From Cristatella mucedo (Eukaryota; Bryozoa; Phylactolaemata; Cristatellidae), in contig WPIO01000001.1 of assembly GCA_009760855.2 (NCBI GenBank), positions 18,045,001 through 18,109,000 of the forward strand: DNA of 64,000 nt. The letters are read 5' to 3'. Shown in pieces: positions 1 to 11,212 of this stretch (positions within the stretch are counted from its first letter, which is position 1; each line of letters opens with the position of its first letter). Position numbers and translations under genes: made by a program. Under the pieces are notes generated by a model that had not been told where the DNA came from, searched no databases, and was given only the letters and a program-made list of their open reading frames with translations.

Positions 1-569
1 CTGATGCCACTATTATGCTTCAAGTAGGCCTCATCAGCAATTTGTCACGGCTCTACAAAATGCGACATTTCCACCCACAGGTCTTGCAATAGCTGTCGCA
101 GGTAAAAATTAAAGCTGGTGTATTTGTCGGACCGGAGGTAAAGAAGATCATTGAGTGCGATGAATTTTGCAAACAAGTCGAGCAGGACGGAGAAAAAAGT
201 TTGGAACACTTTCGCTGTAGATGTTCCCTGCTTTCTGGGCGATCACGAGGCTGAAAACGGTGATCATCATGGTCGAGGCTCGCACAAAGAGGTAGACCAG
301 AATCGTATACAGAATGACCATCAAAGTCCACACCTTTGATGCTCATCTTGATGCATTCAAGGAGACTATGAGAGCTTAATCAGACGAGTTAGTTAACAGC
401 CTTCACCAGGATATACTGGATTTTGAGCACCATAGCCAAGGACCGTTTAACGAAATCATGATTCCAAGGACTGTTTAACGAAATCATGATTAAGTACTAT
501 GCTTGGAGGCCTCCTAGAGAAAGTGGTTTGCAGCATAGAGGCAAATCTAAAGCATCTACATTTTTATGA
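1..569 (+). pseudogene. Copy A: decayed fragment of an uncharacterised multi-copy protein family
   Basis: Reading across frameshifts, this stretch shows collinear blocks of one protein: QFVTAL (~38-55), KIKAGVFVGPEVKK (~106-147), TEKKVWNTF then FLGDHEAEN (~190-258), MTIKVHTFDAHLDAFKET (314-367), HQDILDFE then QGPFNE, and a basic tail HRGKSKASTFL ending at TGA 567-569. I know this block order from uncharacterised, lineage-expanded and probably transposon-linked invertebrate genes with FLGNHKAEN, HLD and GERFHQD motifs; I cannot attach a function. The copy is dead: there is an in-frame TAA after KETMRA, at least two frameshifts, and a 28-bp tandem duplication. The left end is cut by the window edge. 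Similar fragments occur at 17.65-20.3 kb, 53.9 kb and 57 kb. Confidence 0.7.
436..491 (+). repeat. 28-bp exact-length tandem duplication inside copy A
   Basis: Two adjacent 28-bp copies (436-463 and 464-491) begin CCAAGGAC and end AAATCATGATT, with one C/T difference. Because 28 is not a multiple of 3 the duplication shifts the frame. Removing one copy puts QGPFNEIMI in frame with the C-terminal KYYAW...HRGKSKASTFL block, so the duplication arose in a copy that was still collinear. Confidence 0.85.
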
Positions 570-756
570 ACCCCTTTGAGCTGTCATTTTTATGAATTCC
601 GAGTAAATACATGTTAATCTTTTATTCATGCGCTGTTCTTAGTGAATAGATGTGAACCACAGGGTGAGGACTCGTCAGTTTCTCATTGGAATCGGGTTAA
701 CTTTAATTTAATCACTATTCTGGTCGCAAAAGCAAAATTGATAAGGATTATTGTGT

Positions 757-905
757 CGTCCTGGTTTGGGGCAGTGGCGAAGGTGCCCCATTTGCCAATC
801 AAGGTCAAGGTCATTACGGACTCCGGACGAGCCCCGTGGCACGTCTAAAGTACCTGACTATAGATTATGTTCTCTTAGTGTGACATATATATTAATTATA
901 TTTAT
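757..905 (+). mobile_element. SINE2 copy (tRNA-derived head, L2-like tail), degraded
   Basis: The head CTGGTTTGGGGCAGTGGCGA resembles box A of the better copies. A B-box-like GACGAGCCCCG follows, then a tail with GATTATGTTCTCTTAGTG that matches the SINE2/L2 hairpin region. It is an old copy with many substitutions. Confidence 0.5.
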
Positions 906-984
906 CCATTTTCCGTGTTTCTGAGAGATAAGCAATTAAAAGCAAACACTTACTACGTAGTGGCAAAAATTGTGTTACAACGTG

Positions 985-1125
985 ATTTAATCAATTTATT
1001 GAGGTGCTTGCCTCTGACGATCAAGGTCGTGGGCTCGGGGCCTTCTACATATGTGAAACATCTGGACAGAGATTGGGTTCTCATGGAGTGCTATAAAATG
1101 AATTGTAATTTTTTTATTAATAATA
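985..1125 (+). mobile_element. SINE2 copy, degraded
   Basis: It contains GAGGTGCTTGCC, a box-B-like GGGCTCGGGGCC, then ACATATGTGAAACATCTGG and GAGATTGGGTTCTC followed by GCTATAAAATGAA. This is the same head-tail order as the copies at 9.3, 33.8 and 53.7 kb. Confidence 0.6.
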
Positions 1126-2680
1126 ATCCAACATGGTTATTGTTCGGCTGACGCTAGGACAAGGACCATCAAGTAATGCATTCCTGATGCCTTGAGCAAA
1201 TTACTTCAGCATCTTTGGTCCTGATAACTTCTGAGTGCTTAGTCATGTGGTAAATAAAATCTCATCAGTATCACAACATTCAGGCCAAGCAGTGGCCCTT
1301 GTTTATCAAGTTTCAACTAAGTGCTGCTTTCGACATTTACGTGTCATGAGAGTTTATGCTATGTTCGCATGCCTCGGAGACAATGAAGCTTAATTAAGTC
1401 ATTAAGAATCTGCTAGAATCATCCTCACTCTCAGCCAATGCTATGGCGATAGCACTAGTTATTAGGAGGTTTGTGTGCACATAAATAGGTGAAGCCAGCA
1501 AGCTTTTTTGCACGGTTTTCTTTTCACGATTTGTATGTTGAGTCTTGTTCAGTTCATTCAGTATTAATATTCACACACGCTCGACACAATAAGGTCACGA
1601 GTTATTGGTGCTGTACGAAGATAGCACGTTTAAGTTGTGCTGGCAGTTCTGGCTGGTAGAAAACTATCATTATCCTCTGAACAAGACTGTGGCATTCTAC
1701 TTGACCTTTGGTTAGCAGCCGTAAGTCTGCTGGCAAAGCGTTTTAGCTTCCATAATTAATGCCGGCCTAAGCTTTGGCATACAGCATTGAGGTATGGAGC
1801 TGCACTGAGGTTACGCTAGTCTGGACCTGCCTCTGCTGTTAGCCAGCCGGTTGAGTCTGCCCAACTCGTGGATATAGAAATGCTTGAGTAATTGACAAAA
1901 GGTATCACTGATGCTGTCACCCACGGATCCCTATCATCAAAACAAACACGGAGGCAATAGAAGATGCTTTATGCGGTTTCCTCTGCACTACCATTGGCTC
2001 TGGTATGGAACTAGAAAACCTACCTGACACACTTACAATTAGATCCATATCAAGCAGAGAAGAGTTTGACATGCACGAGGCTGTTGTACTCAGGGTAAAA
2101 ATACCTGCAGCAGACAGCCACCCGGTGAGACAAATACCCTTGGAAACTTGGACTTGACCCGTCAGACCAGTTGTACAAAGTTGGCTTATAGGTTCAGCTT
2201 TATGTAGGTCAATTAAATTAGTAAAACAGTCGCATAATAAAAACAGCAGGGATTCTCCGCCACTGAGTCCATTTAATAGCGAGCTGCCCAACGTTCGTCA
2301 CGTACTAATGTCTGAGATGCATGTGCTGCATGTTAATATGTAAGTAAACTTGCTGCATGCTACTGATTATCAGCTAGTGAATGAGACCTTCTACTCAAAA
2401 AAACAGCAGCGGCTGCCGATGCAGCAGCCGCTGCCACTGGCCACTAACACCTCTGCTGCTGCAGCTGTAACGGCTAATGGAATTGGAAATCAGTAGCTGC
2501 TGCCACCAAGGCTATTGCAAATTGTGTCGCAGCTGCTCACTAATCAATCTCTGCAGCAAGCCACTGCTGGCTTGTGCTGCTGTGGTGGATTTCCATCTAA
2601 AATAACTTGGCTTGCAACACAGTCTCTACAGCACTGTAGGACAGACAAGGATAGACCGGGCAGGTAGAGACGTTAAAAAA
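1126..2680. other. No recognisable gene; short Ala-codon-rich patch
   Basis: No conserved domain was recognised on either strand. At about 2401-2500 there is a GCAGC/GCTGC-rich patch with 9-bp inverted arms (AGCGGCTGC ... GCAGCCGCT, near 2408-2433) that reads as alanine runs broken by stops. A 124-codon minus-strand ORF at 1917-2291 has no recognisable features. Confidence 0.4.
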
Positions 2681-2682
2681 TA

Positions 2683-2840
2683 CAATCATTTGTATAGTGC
2701 ACTAAGAGAACTTAATCTTTATCCGGGAGCTTAACACATGTCGCAGGTCTCGAGCCCACGACCTTGGTCATCAGATGCACTCAATTTGACCTTGATCATC
2801 AAAGGCGAGTATCTAAACCCCTGGGCAAAACCAGGGTGGA
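2683..2840 (-). mobile_element. SINE2 copy, reverse orientation
   Basis: Read on the minus strand it has a tRNA-like head with box-B GGGCTCGAGACC, then ATGTGTTAAGCTCCCGGATA and GATTAAGTTCTCTTAGTGCACTATACAAATG. This is the SINE2 tail carrying the L2-type hairpin. Confidence 0.65.
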
Positions 2841-2947
2841 AGAGGCAGACAAAAGGTAAAGAGGCCACGAAAGGAATCTCTTCTAGTTCACGGTGCACCA
2901 GATGAACGTAATAAAGAGCGCCTACATGAGAGGTGGGCATCTCCAGG

Positions 2948-3121
<174 letters not shown>

Positions 3122-3938
3122 AACATAAGTACTTGATGGTAGAAAGAGAACTGCAACTTACTAGTTTCATGTTCGACATAGGTTTCGATGTAGGTTCCGA
3201 GAGTCACGGCAGTGCAAACAATTGCATGGGGACACCTTAACACAACAAAAAGGGAAGAAGTCTTATCGGGCTGTCAGTGGCCTCCCATAGGAGTCTGTAT
3301 AGATCTTACTGAGATGGCTGATCTTACTGCTGAATGCTCAGAGCACACTGCCAGAGCACTGCTGTAGAACTTGAAGAACTAGAAGCCCCCAAAGCAAGAG
3401 AATTTCATGCCCTTGCAGGCTTTCTAGTTTGGAACCTAGCCTATGGAGGCTTATGTCTAGTCTGTTCACTAATTTCGATTGGCACATGGATATCTCTAAC
3501 ATTCATGGGTAATATACCGGCAGGTTATCACTGGGCATCTACATGATGCAAATGTGGCATTAGAAAACAAACTAGAACACAAACAAACACAAATAAGCCC
3601 AGTGTCATAGGGAGGAACATTTGTGAAAACCTAGCTCCCTGAGGTGAGAGCCCGATTCAGATTTCATGTAATATGGGCAGCCGCTTATATCGAATGAACT
3701 ATATCGGCTTCTGCATTTCACCAAGTAGGGGCTTTCACGAAGTGGGATGATAAAGTAAAGTCTCACACCACTCAGATATGATATTTGCCATCAAGGCATC
3801 TGGTCCTATTTATGTGCAGTCCATGTCCACCGATCCTACTGCTTTAAACTTGGTGAAGCTCCGTAAAATTGACAGATGCCAGATTTAGTTCACATATCTA
3901 CTCTGTGTTCTATACTTTAACAGACAAATCTCGCTTGT
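3122..3938. other. Unassigned sequence between two tandem arrays
   Basis: An open frame of 70 codons at 3334-3546 (+) encodes a hydrophobic stretch, but it has no recognisable family, start context or splice evidence. Nothing else could be supported. Confidence 0.35.
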
Positions 3939-3967
3939 ATGCGTGTGTGTGCGAGTGTGCGTGTGTG

Positions 3968-4382
3968 TGCTCGCGTGTGCATGTGCGGCGTGTGTATGTG
4001 CGGCGTGTGTATGTGCCGCGTGTGTATGTGCCGCGTGTGTATGTGCCGCGTGTGTATGTGCCGCGTGTGTATGTGCCGCGTGTGCATGTGCGGCGTGTGC
4101 ATGTGCGGCGTGTGTATGTGCCGCGTGTGTATGTGCCGCGTGTGTATGTGCCGCGTGTGTATGTGCCGCGTGTGTATGTGCCGCGTGTGTATGTGCCGCG
4201 TGTGTATGTGCCGCGTGTGTATGTGCCGCGTGTGTGTGCCGCGTGTGTATGTGCCGCGTGTGTATGTGCCGCGTGTGTATGTGCCGCGTGTGTATGTGCC
4301 GCGTGTGTATGTGCCGCGTGTGTATGTGCCGCGTGTGTATGTGCCGAGTGTGTATGTGCCGAGTGTGTATGTGCCGAGTGTG
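3968..4382 (+). repeat. 15-bp minisatellite, unit GTGTGTATGTGCCGC
   Basis: About 27 tandem copies of a 15-bp unit. Variants are GTGTGTATGTGCGGC (first units), GTGTGCATGTGCGGC, one 13-bp unit GTGTGTGTGCCGC near 4230, and three terminal units ending CGA. Because 15 is a multiple of three and the unit lacks stops, long ORFs appear in several frames on both strands. They encode pentapeptide repeats such as VYVPR or HIHTR and are not credible genes. The alternating purine-pyrimidine character favours Z-DNA. Confidence 0.97.
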
Positions 4383-5163
4383 CTTGCACACTGATCCATG
4401 TTGTTTTTATGCTTAGCACACAAACACAGTGCAGCAGCTGGCTGCCGTTCTCCTGCCCTCTTGCCCCTATCAAGAGAGCCACTCGAGTGCTTGCAGGTAT
4501 GAGCAATTAGGGACGTCTAATGAGCGGCGACTATTGGGTGCATGATTTATTGAAACAGCCTGGTTAGAATGGTCCTTCAGCAAGCAGCTGTTCTTGTGCT
4601 GCCAGCCTTGACCTGCCCCCACGATGACCATGTGACACCTGCTATGCCAATGGGATTTCTGGGGCTAGACGAAGCTAAAGTGCTGCTAGATTGATTTCAT
4701 GTATATAGACTAAAAGCCAAAGCATCAGGCTTTCAGATAAGTTCCTAGCCGGCTCAGCCATGTCTATAACAATGACTTGAAAACTAGCACCAGATTCAGA
4801 TTAGCAATTCGCACAGACGGACGAAAGAAGCCCCTGTCGGCTGCCATCGGCTGAATTTTGGGAGGCTAGTAGTGGCCCACCCCTTCAACAATCCGACAAT
4901 TGGTTCTTCTCATTTCTTCGAGTTGCATTCGAGGCTGCACACGCTGTGCTACTCGGGATGCCGTATGGCAGACATCTCGGTGGTCTTCAGATGGCCTGAG
5001 TCTGAGTGGTTAGGTGCGGGCTCTGTACCAAGTAAGCTTTAGAATTGCAGCTTCAGCTGGAAAAGATTGTCTGGATAGCCAGCGACACTTCCTGACCTGT
5101 GTGCGAGAGAGTCGGGGAATTTCAGCCAAGGCGATACGGCAGTAAGAGGTGAGCATAGTCGCA
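4383..5163. other. Unassigned sequence
   Basis: No repeat, domain or RNA gene recognised on either strand. Confidence 0.4.
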
Positions 5164-5446
5164 ACGACAACTACTCTCCTACTGCCGACTATGGCACATC
5201 TTTTTCAGCGGTCCTAAGCTGCTACTTCCATGCTACTCAATACCTCAACTGCTCTCCTGACTCTGCTATGCCTTCCACTTTCTCTTTGTTGCTTGAGACG
5301 AAGTCTGTTGGCTACCGAATGCATACCGAAAGCCGCTTGGGCTGTGAGTGCGCTATACAAAACTCTCCTGCGTAACACCCACATGGTCTTTATGACTTTG
5401 TGGAGTTACAGACGGAGATACATTACATTACATTACATAGTCAGCC
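5164..5446 (+). mobile_element. Retroelement family R3, 5'-truncated copy with ACATT tail
   Basis: About 96% identical by eye (about 11 differences in about 265 bp) to 48941-49206, and related to 46640-46765. The 3' end runs GCGCTATACAAAACTCTCCT and on to an ACATTACATTACATT repeat at 5422-5440. This is the behaviour expected of a non-LTR element that ends in a short tandem tail. Only the 3' non-coding part is present here. Confidence 0.75.
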
Positions 5447-5602
5447 ATCAAGATGGTTGCCAAATAACCTGAAACCATCCGAAACAGCAGCGATTTCCCA
5501 CCCGTGTAGTACCAGCCTTTAGTTGGAGCTAAGTTTTGCAATCTACATGAGAAAACTGAGTTGCAGCGATTGCAATTTATATTAATGAGAGATAGAGATA
5601 GA

Positions 5603-5605
5603 CAC

Positions 5606-5662
<57 letters not shown>

Positions 5663-5676
5663 AGAGAGAGAGAGAA
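5603..5676 (+). repeat. (CA)n followed by (GA)n microsatellite
   Basis: A CA/CG-interrupted array at about 5603-5660 runs directly into a GAGA tract. The Cys-Val and Ser-Leu repeat ORF on the minus strand is an artefact. Confidence 0.97.
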
Positions 5677-5862
5677 GGAAAGGGAAAGAGAGGGCATGTA
5701 GGACTGTGGAAGGGACGTGTGTGCATGTATCTGATCAAACCTCCAGCAATCTGCTACCCATCCTATACATCGGACAGGTCCTTTTGTAAAGGGGGTTTGA
5801 CATCAACCAGTCGTATCCTCCGACAGGATTAAGTGATGTGCTGCTCTTCATGCCCTGTTCAA

Positions 5863-5905
5863 CGGTGGTGGTGGTGGTGGTGAAGTTGGTGGTGGTGGGG
5901 GGGAG
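5863..5905 (+). repeat. (GGT)n microsatellite
   Basis: Short GGTGGT array with one interruption, ending in a G-run. Confidence 0.9.
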
Positions 5906-6307
5906 TTGCAGACACTCAGAACCCACGGTAGGCTAATGCCTTTTACTCACCCTTCCCTTGACTGACATTCAGCCTGGGCTGTCTGGCATTCAGCCCGTGT
6001 CTCAAGCAGCAGTCTATATGTCTATACCAGCAGAGCCGCAGGCCGACACATGTAGGGTCAATTAATTAAGCCATCGGCACTTCCTCGGGAACCCAGGTCG
6101 GTTAGGGGTCAACTAGTCCCGAGACTTGGTTTGCCCTCTATGAACCCTAGTCTACTAATTTAAACTATTTCCCTCCGTGGCTAGGCTGTTGACAGCATCA
6201 GCTGACACGACGCCGGCAGATGTGTGGTGCATCGTAAAAAGGGCCGAGCTCGAAGTCAAGGAATAGCCATACAAATGGAGTGCTGCAGTTACCTTGGACA
6301 GACGCAT

Positions 6308-6480
6308 TCTCTTGCTCGATCTCTCCCTCTCTCTCTCCCCCACTCATCTCGTGTGTGCCCATCTTTCTGTCTCTATGTCGCTTTACATCTGCCCGTCTCT
6401 CTCTTTGACTCAAACTCTTTCAGTCTTTTCCCCTTGTTCTGTCTCTCTCTCCTCTCTACTGCTTTCTGTCTGTCTCGCTG
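6308..6480 (+). repeat. CT-rich degenerate low-complexity tract
   Basis: TCTC/TCTG-rich sequence with many interruptions. The Leu/Ser-rich ORFs over it are compositional. Confidence 0.8.
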
Positions 6481-8065
6481 TGTGACTGCCAATCCCCCAC
6501 ACCTCGATCTCTCGGAGGTGCATGTGATTGAACGAGCATCAGAGTGCAATCAGGCATGCATTCGCATCCCGATCTTTCTTTCCCAGCAGCCCCCCCCTTT
6601 CAACTCCCTACCAACCTTATGTCCTTCTTAGTTCGTGGCGGATTGCTCACAAGTGCAGCGTAAAATCTGGTTGGTAGCAGCATTTAAAAGTTGCAGTGGT
6701 TTGAGAGTACAGGCACCCCAATGAGCACAGTAACAAAAAAGAATATCGCACAGAGACTGCACGAAGTTAAATTTAGCTATGCTAGCGGCCACTCGACACC
6801 GGTAGCAAAACCGTCTGCTCTCTAATACTGTTTTGAGTGCTCACCTGCTCTTGCCGGCTGGCATTGGCTCAGAAATGCCAGTCCCATCAGAGCAATAATA
6901 GCCGTAATAGTAGTAGCTGTGCTGGAACGCCACATCGTCGTCGTTGTCATTGTCAGTTTCAGCGACTCGTCCTCCTCCCTGCGCTTCACTCAGCAGCAGT
7001 GATGGAGTGCCGAAACGCTGATGCTGCCTGTCTGATGCCGTCGGCTGCTGCTGTCGCTTCTTTCTGCTGTTGGGCTCAGAGCGGCTGCCAACTGCCAAGC
7101 CTCTATGTCCGCCCTGACTTATATAGCACAGCTACAGCAAGCGTGGAGGCAAAGGGACGGCCGAGCAAGGTGAAGCAGCTGATTGGCAGAGGCACTAGCA
7201 GCCGTCAGATATAGCATGTGTCTTACAAACACAGGAAACCTCAGGACCTTTAGCAGGCAGCCATTGCAGCAGCCGTTCCCGCCCACGGCTACTGGGGGCT
7301 GGCATGGGAGGCTATGAGCAGCCGACAGGTGGCTAATTGGAGACACGTCGGTTAGAGGCATAGCGTGGGAGCTAAGATTGACTATTTATTAAACTCATGT
7401 ATGTCCTTCTGAACAAGCTTCTTTGCATGCGGGCAAGACTGGTCTGCTTGCTAGCTATGTAGTAGCACTACGCTTCACCAACCTAAGTCGGCCTGGGTAG
7501 ACGAGTAGTCCAAACCTTATCATTGTAAGAAAGCCTGTATTGCAAGCAGACTTTACAGATACCCACCTACCGTCCGCCGCAGCTATGGTAGCTTGAGTTG
7601 CTTAAATGTGACCAACATCAGTCCGATCAGGAATATGGCATTTCTCGGCTATCCCTTGAATACTCTTACCTCCCACCAACTCACCGTTAACGGGACTGAT
7701 CTTAACTAGCTTGCTTCAGAAAATTAAGGCTTATATATCAGAAGAGCCCCGGTCAGGAAAATGAGTTTCATAGCTTGACTGGAGTGTATGTACTGTATGT
7801 TTCCGGTTAAATTGTTTTCGTGACTGTTAGATGAAATTCGGCTGCTGTGTAAGTTCAAAACTACAGCGTCCGGCAGCGATCCATTGAGGTGAGCGAGCCT
7901 AATAACGTTAATTAGGACGTGGGAAAGGAGCCAGGCCGAGCAGACTGGATCAGACAGTCAGAGCAGTCAACAGGAGGCAGACAGCACTGCATTTTGTGCA
8001 GAAGACGGGCATGCACTGAAAATCTCCGCGTCCCTTTACTGAGGCACTCAACTTTGGTCAGCGTA
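6481..8065. other. Unassigned, partly GC-rich and CAGC-rich
   Basis: No domain recognised. The segment around 7060-7140 (GCTCAGAGCGGCTGCCAACTG ... GACTTATATAGCACAGC) is related to 12110-12185, so it contains an old dispersed repeat of unknown type. Confidence 0.4.
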
Positions 8066-8367
8066 CGTCGGCAAATAATGACGACATTAAAAAAGAAGCT
8101 TAAAACACACCTATTTATTTCAGCATTAATTGGGTCATTGCGATTCGTTCTTTGCGTGCTTGTGAGTGCTGACACTGTGCCTGCTGCTAGTAACCATATC
8201 TACAGGTTGACCCAATGTATGTCACATCGACAATGTTCTGCTTGATGACATTGCGAATTTTACCACTAATCTTTTGGTCATGCTTTCTTTACAGCATCTA
8301 TAAAGTGCCTAGACAGAGATTAAGTTCTCTGCTGGCGCTATACAAATACATTATTATTTTTTTTTAA
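8066..8367 (+). mobile_element. L2-clade retrotransposon, 3' end only
   Basis: It starts within the last ORF2 codons (KLKTHLF...IGSL, corresponding to NLKTHLFRTAFSGSL in better copies). It continues through the 3' UTR (GCTGACACTGTGCCTGCTGC) and ends with the hairpin GTGCCTAGACAGAGATTAAG...TTCTCTG...GGCGCTATAC, then ATTATT. The 5' part is missing. Confidence 0.7.
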
Positions 8368-9255
8368 GTAGGCCTCCTATGCATCTTATGTGTAAAACGA
8401 TATTTAGAAGGCTGCCATTCAACTAACCTCCATTGACCTGACCACCAGCTCGCAAGTGCAGGTGCCGAGTAAGCTATTTTAGTACACATTTTGTAACAGA
8501 AAAAGTCTGACACTGTTTCTACGGATATTGATGCTCCTATTCTTACGGAAGGTCAAGAATGCATCCTAAATACTCAGACTAATTAACCATTCCAACTTCA
8601 CTTTAGTACTGAAACTCGGATTCACAATTACCGTCTGTTTCTGAATCTCTTAATACTCCCCCCCCGAACGTGTTTCCAAAAAGTACGCCACGTCGGCATA
8701 TTCTAGACCCTGCTCTGAAGTCATTATTCACATAAATTCTTCTAGCTTGAATTAGCTCCACCTGGCGAGATAACGCAGACACCTGGTCTGTTTTTAGCTA
8801 AGTCAATCTGCCACCTAGCACGGGTAAAGAGATTCTTCGAAGTACTCCAATGAATAGGAACTGTATTCTATCCAATGAATAGGAATTGTATTCTGTATTA
8901 TTTCCAGCAAGTATGCTGCAACTCACGGTGCAATGAAACTAGTGAAAGATTGTTGAAAATTAATACTGTCAGTCGGCTGTCAGTGATGCCTAAGGTGATA
9001 CTTGAGCCCAGTCCCCCCACGATGAGAACGATTCTATTCCTTCCGGCTACGCACAGGGCATTCTGGCATAAGAGGGCGAGGTCATTCTATCCTGTCGAGA
9101 TACGATTCGAAGACGGATGCAAATTATTAATAATAATATCAGGACATTCATATTGAGCTCAAGAAAAATAAATCTTTATCCAGGCGTTTTACAACTCACT
9201 GCAAGAGATTCAATAACTAAGGATTACATGCACAGTATAAATCATGCAAAACCCT
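8368..9255. other. Unassigned sequence
   Basis: Mostly AT-rich unique sequence. There is a small SINE2-tail-like fragment near 9168-9200 (minus strand) and a 21-bp near-duplication CCAATGAATAGGAA-TGTATTC at 8848-8893. No gene could be supported. Confidence 0.4.
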
Positions 9256-9412
9256 GGCTTGGCCTAGGTATTAAGGTGCTCGCCTTTAACAACCGAGGTC
9301 AAGGTTAATACATTTTACGCCAAAGGTCGTGGCTTCGAGCCCTGCGGCATATGTAAAGCGCCTGAATAGAGACTAAGTTCTCTTAGGGAACTGTACAAAT
9401 AGACTACATATT
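9256..9412 (+). mobile_element. SINE2 copy
   Basis: tRNA-like head GGCTTGGCCTAGGTATTAAG with GGTGCTCGCC, then B box GGCTTCGAGCCC, the linker GGCATATGTAAAGCGCCTGA and the hairpin GAGACTAAGTTCTCTTAGGG followed by GTACAAATAG. The head carries an extra duplicated GGTC segment relative to other copies. Confidence 0.75.
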
Positions 9413-9544
9413 TTTTAATTTATTTTTTAAGCAAACGAGTATCAAGCTTAGGCCAGCGTGCTTAAGCAAACGTGAAGACACCCAGGGCTTACTTATAGTA
9501 GGAGTTCTGACTACTAACATGCGCTGAACGCACAGGTAAGCATG

Positions 9545-11110
9545 CAAAACGTACCTTAAAAAAGACAAGCTTACGTCGTGAAGGGAAAGCTGATCGGAAC
9601 AGATGCGTCTTTAGCTGAGACTTAAAAACTGATGCAAGGCCATTGGCAGGTAGTGACAGGTAGCAGGTAGCAGGTAGCAGGAAGTGAATCAGTGATCGTA
9701 GCAGGAAGGCTCGATCGTCAAAAGTTTTCCGTGTAGTTCGAGGGACGACGGAGCGATGGTTAGATAATGAGGATCGGGTGGTGCAGGAGAATACTGGAGG
9801 AGCAAGCGGTCGGACTAGTACTAACGCCGGCTAGTGAAAGCGAGTGAAGTAACCCGCTAGCCAGACCAGGGATCATGAAACCGATTCGACTCTTGGTTGG
9901 AAGGAAGCCAGCGAAGCTCGGACAGAAGTTGTGACAGGAGGTGACAGCTACGCCGTTGACGACAGACCAGATTGGCCACTGAGTTTTGCACCAGCTGCAG
10001 GTGAGTAAGGCCACTTGCCGGAAGTCGCAAATAAAGAGACTCGCAACAATCTAGACGTGCGGTGTCTCAAAAGTGGGATCTAGTGTAGCTGTCGTACTCT
10101 AAAGCGGCTGGCCCCAATTGTTTGGATGCTCCTCATCCGGAAGTTCCGTTTCGAATTGACAATGTGCTCATCTAATAACAAGTAGCTTTGAAAATTAGTA
10201 CGCCCAAGTAATGGGCAGACCGGTGCAGGCAGATGGTGATGCTAGGTGAACTAATCTTGAGGCTACGGTCTTCTAACTTTCGGAGGACTAGGTTTGCCCA
10301 TAGCTATCAAGTTTGCATTACCATCGTCGAGGTTCAGAGAGCTAGTAGCCATCCGAATGTGAATTTTCGTCGACTCAGGTTGAAAGGAAATTAAGTGAAT
10401 CTTACGGCGAACAAGACTTAGATGGGTCAAATGATGAAAAAGTGGCTCGGGATTGATTATCGTCGGCACAGAAATGAAAGAGCCAGTATTGTGGTCGGCG
10501 GTGAAATCTACCAGAGGAAGGGTGTATAGTTATGACAATGAAAGAGGGGAGTCTAAGAACGAACCGTGAGGTTTTCCAAACTCAAAAGTCGTCCCGGCTG
10601 ACTGATATCATTTACAACTGTACTATAACATCTCTCACGGAGGTAGGATCTAACTCACTCGAGGACTGAGCCAGCGACACCTAGGCGTGGAAGAGGCGCT
10701 CCAGAAGGATCTGGTGGTCAATAGTGTAAGATGCTGATGAATGATTCAGGAGTACCAGCGGAGAGGCCTAACAACGGTCAACATTGTTCAGAATGTCACT
10801 GTAAATCCGAAAGCAGAGCAGTTTCCGTGCAATAGCTGGCTCTATAGATCGTTCAGTAATGTAATCGTCGAAGTCATGCAACCGTTTAATTGCTGGACCA
10901 GCCTACTCTCGTTCAAGTGTCTTAAATGAGAATTGCAGAAGAGAGATTAGACTAACGTTACTTAAATCCTCACGGTCTAGGCTCGGCTCTTTAACTAACG
11001 GCCTGGCCATAGTTGTTTTCAAAGGATACGGAACTTCACCGGTAGCGAGAGACATATACTGACAACATTCGTTATGACGGGTAGCATCTGATCTATGCAC
11101 CGTCATGAGG
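9545..11110 (-). mobile_element. L2/CR1-clade retrotransposon fragment, old copy
   Basis: Minus-strand blocks occur in the order expected of ORF2. KPSLDREDLSNVSLISLL...SFKTLERE (11080-10905) corresponds to the RT entry segment xxLDxxxLxNYRPVSxLPFLSKxLE. Next is an LLERL-like segment near 10690, then RMATSSLNLDDGNANLIAMG (about 10300-10360), which corresponds to WMxxNFLKLNxDKTxLxVxG. LVQNS-like NSVA..VC follows near 9970, and SQLKTHLFRSAFPS near 9600. Frames are broken throughout, so the copy is dead. It is more diverged than the other L2 copies in the window. Confidence 0.75.
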
Positions 11111-11154
11111 TGAACTGTTGGCCTGTGAGTCGTAGCGGTCCTCTCAAGTCAATG

Positions 11155-11212
11155 TTTGGGATATGTTTTCAATTTGGGATATGTTTTCAATTTTGGGATA
11201 TGTTCTCAATTC
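11155..11212 (+). repeat. Three tandem 19-20 bp units
   Basis: TTTGGGATATGTTTTCAAT occurs three times in a row with small changes in the third unit. Confidence 0.9.

Noticed and set aside
3869-4510. ORFs of 150-213 codons on both strands over the 15-bp array
   Set aside because: A 15-bp stop-free unit keeps several frames open on both strands. There is no non-repeat coding content.
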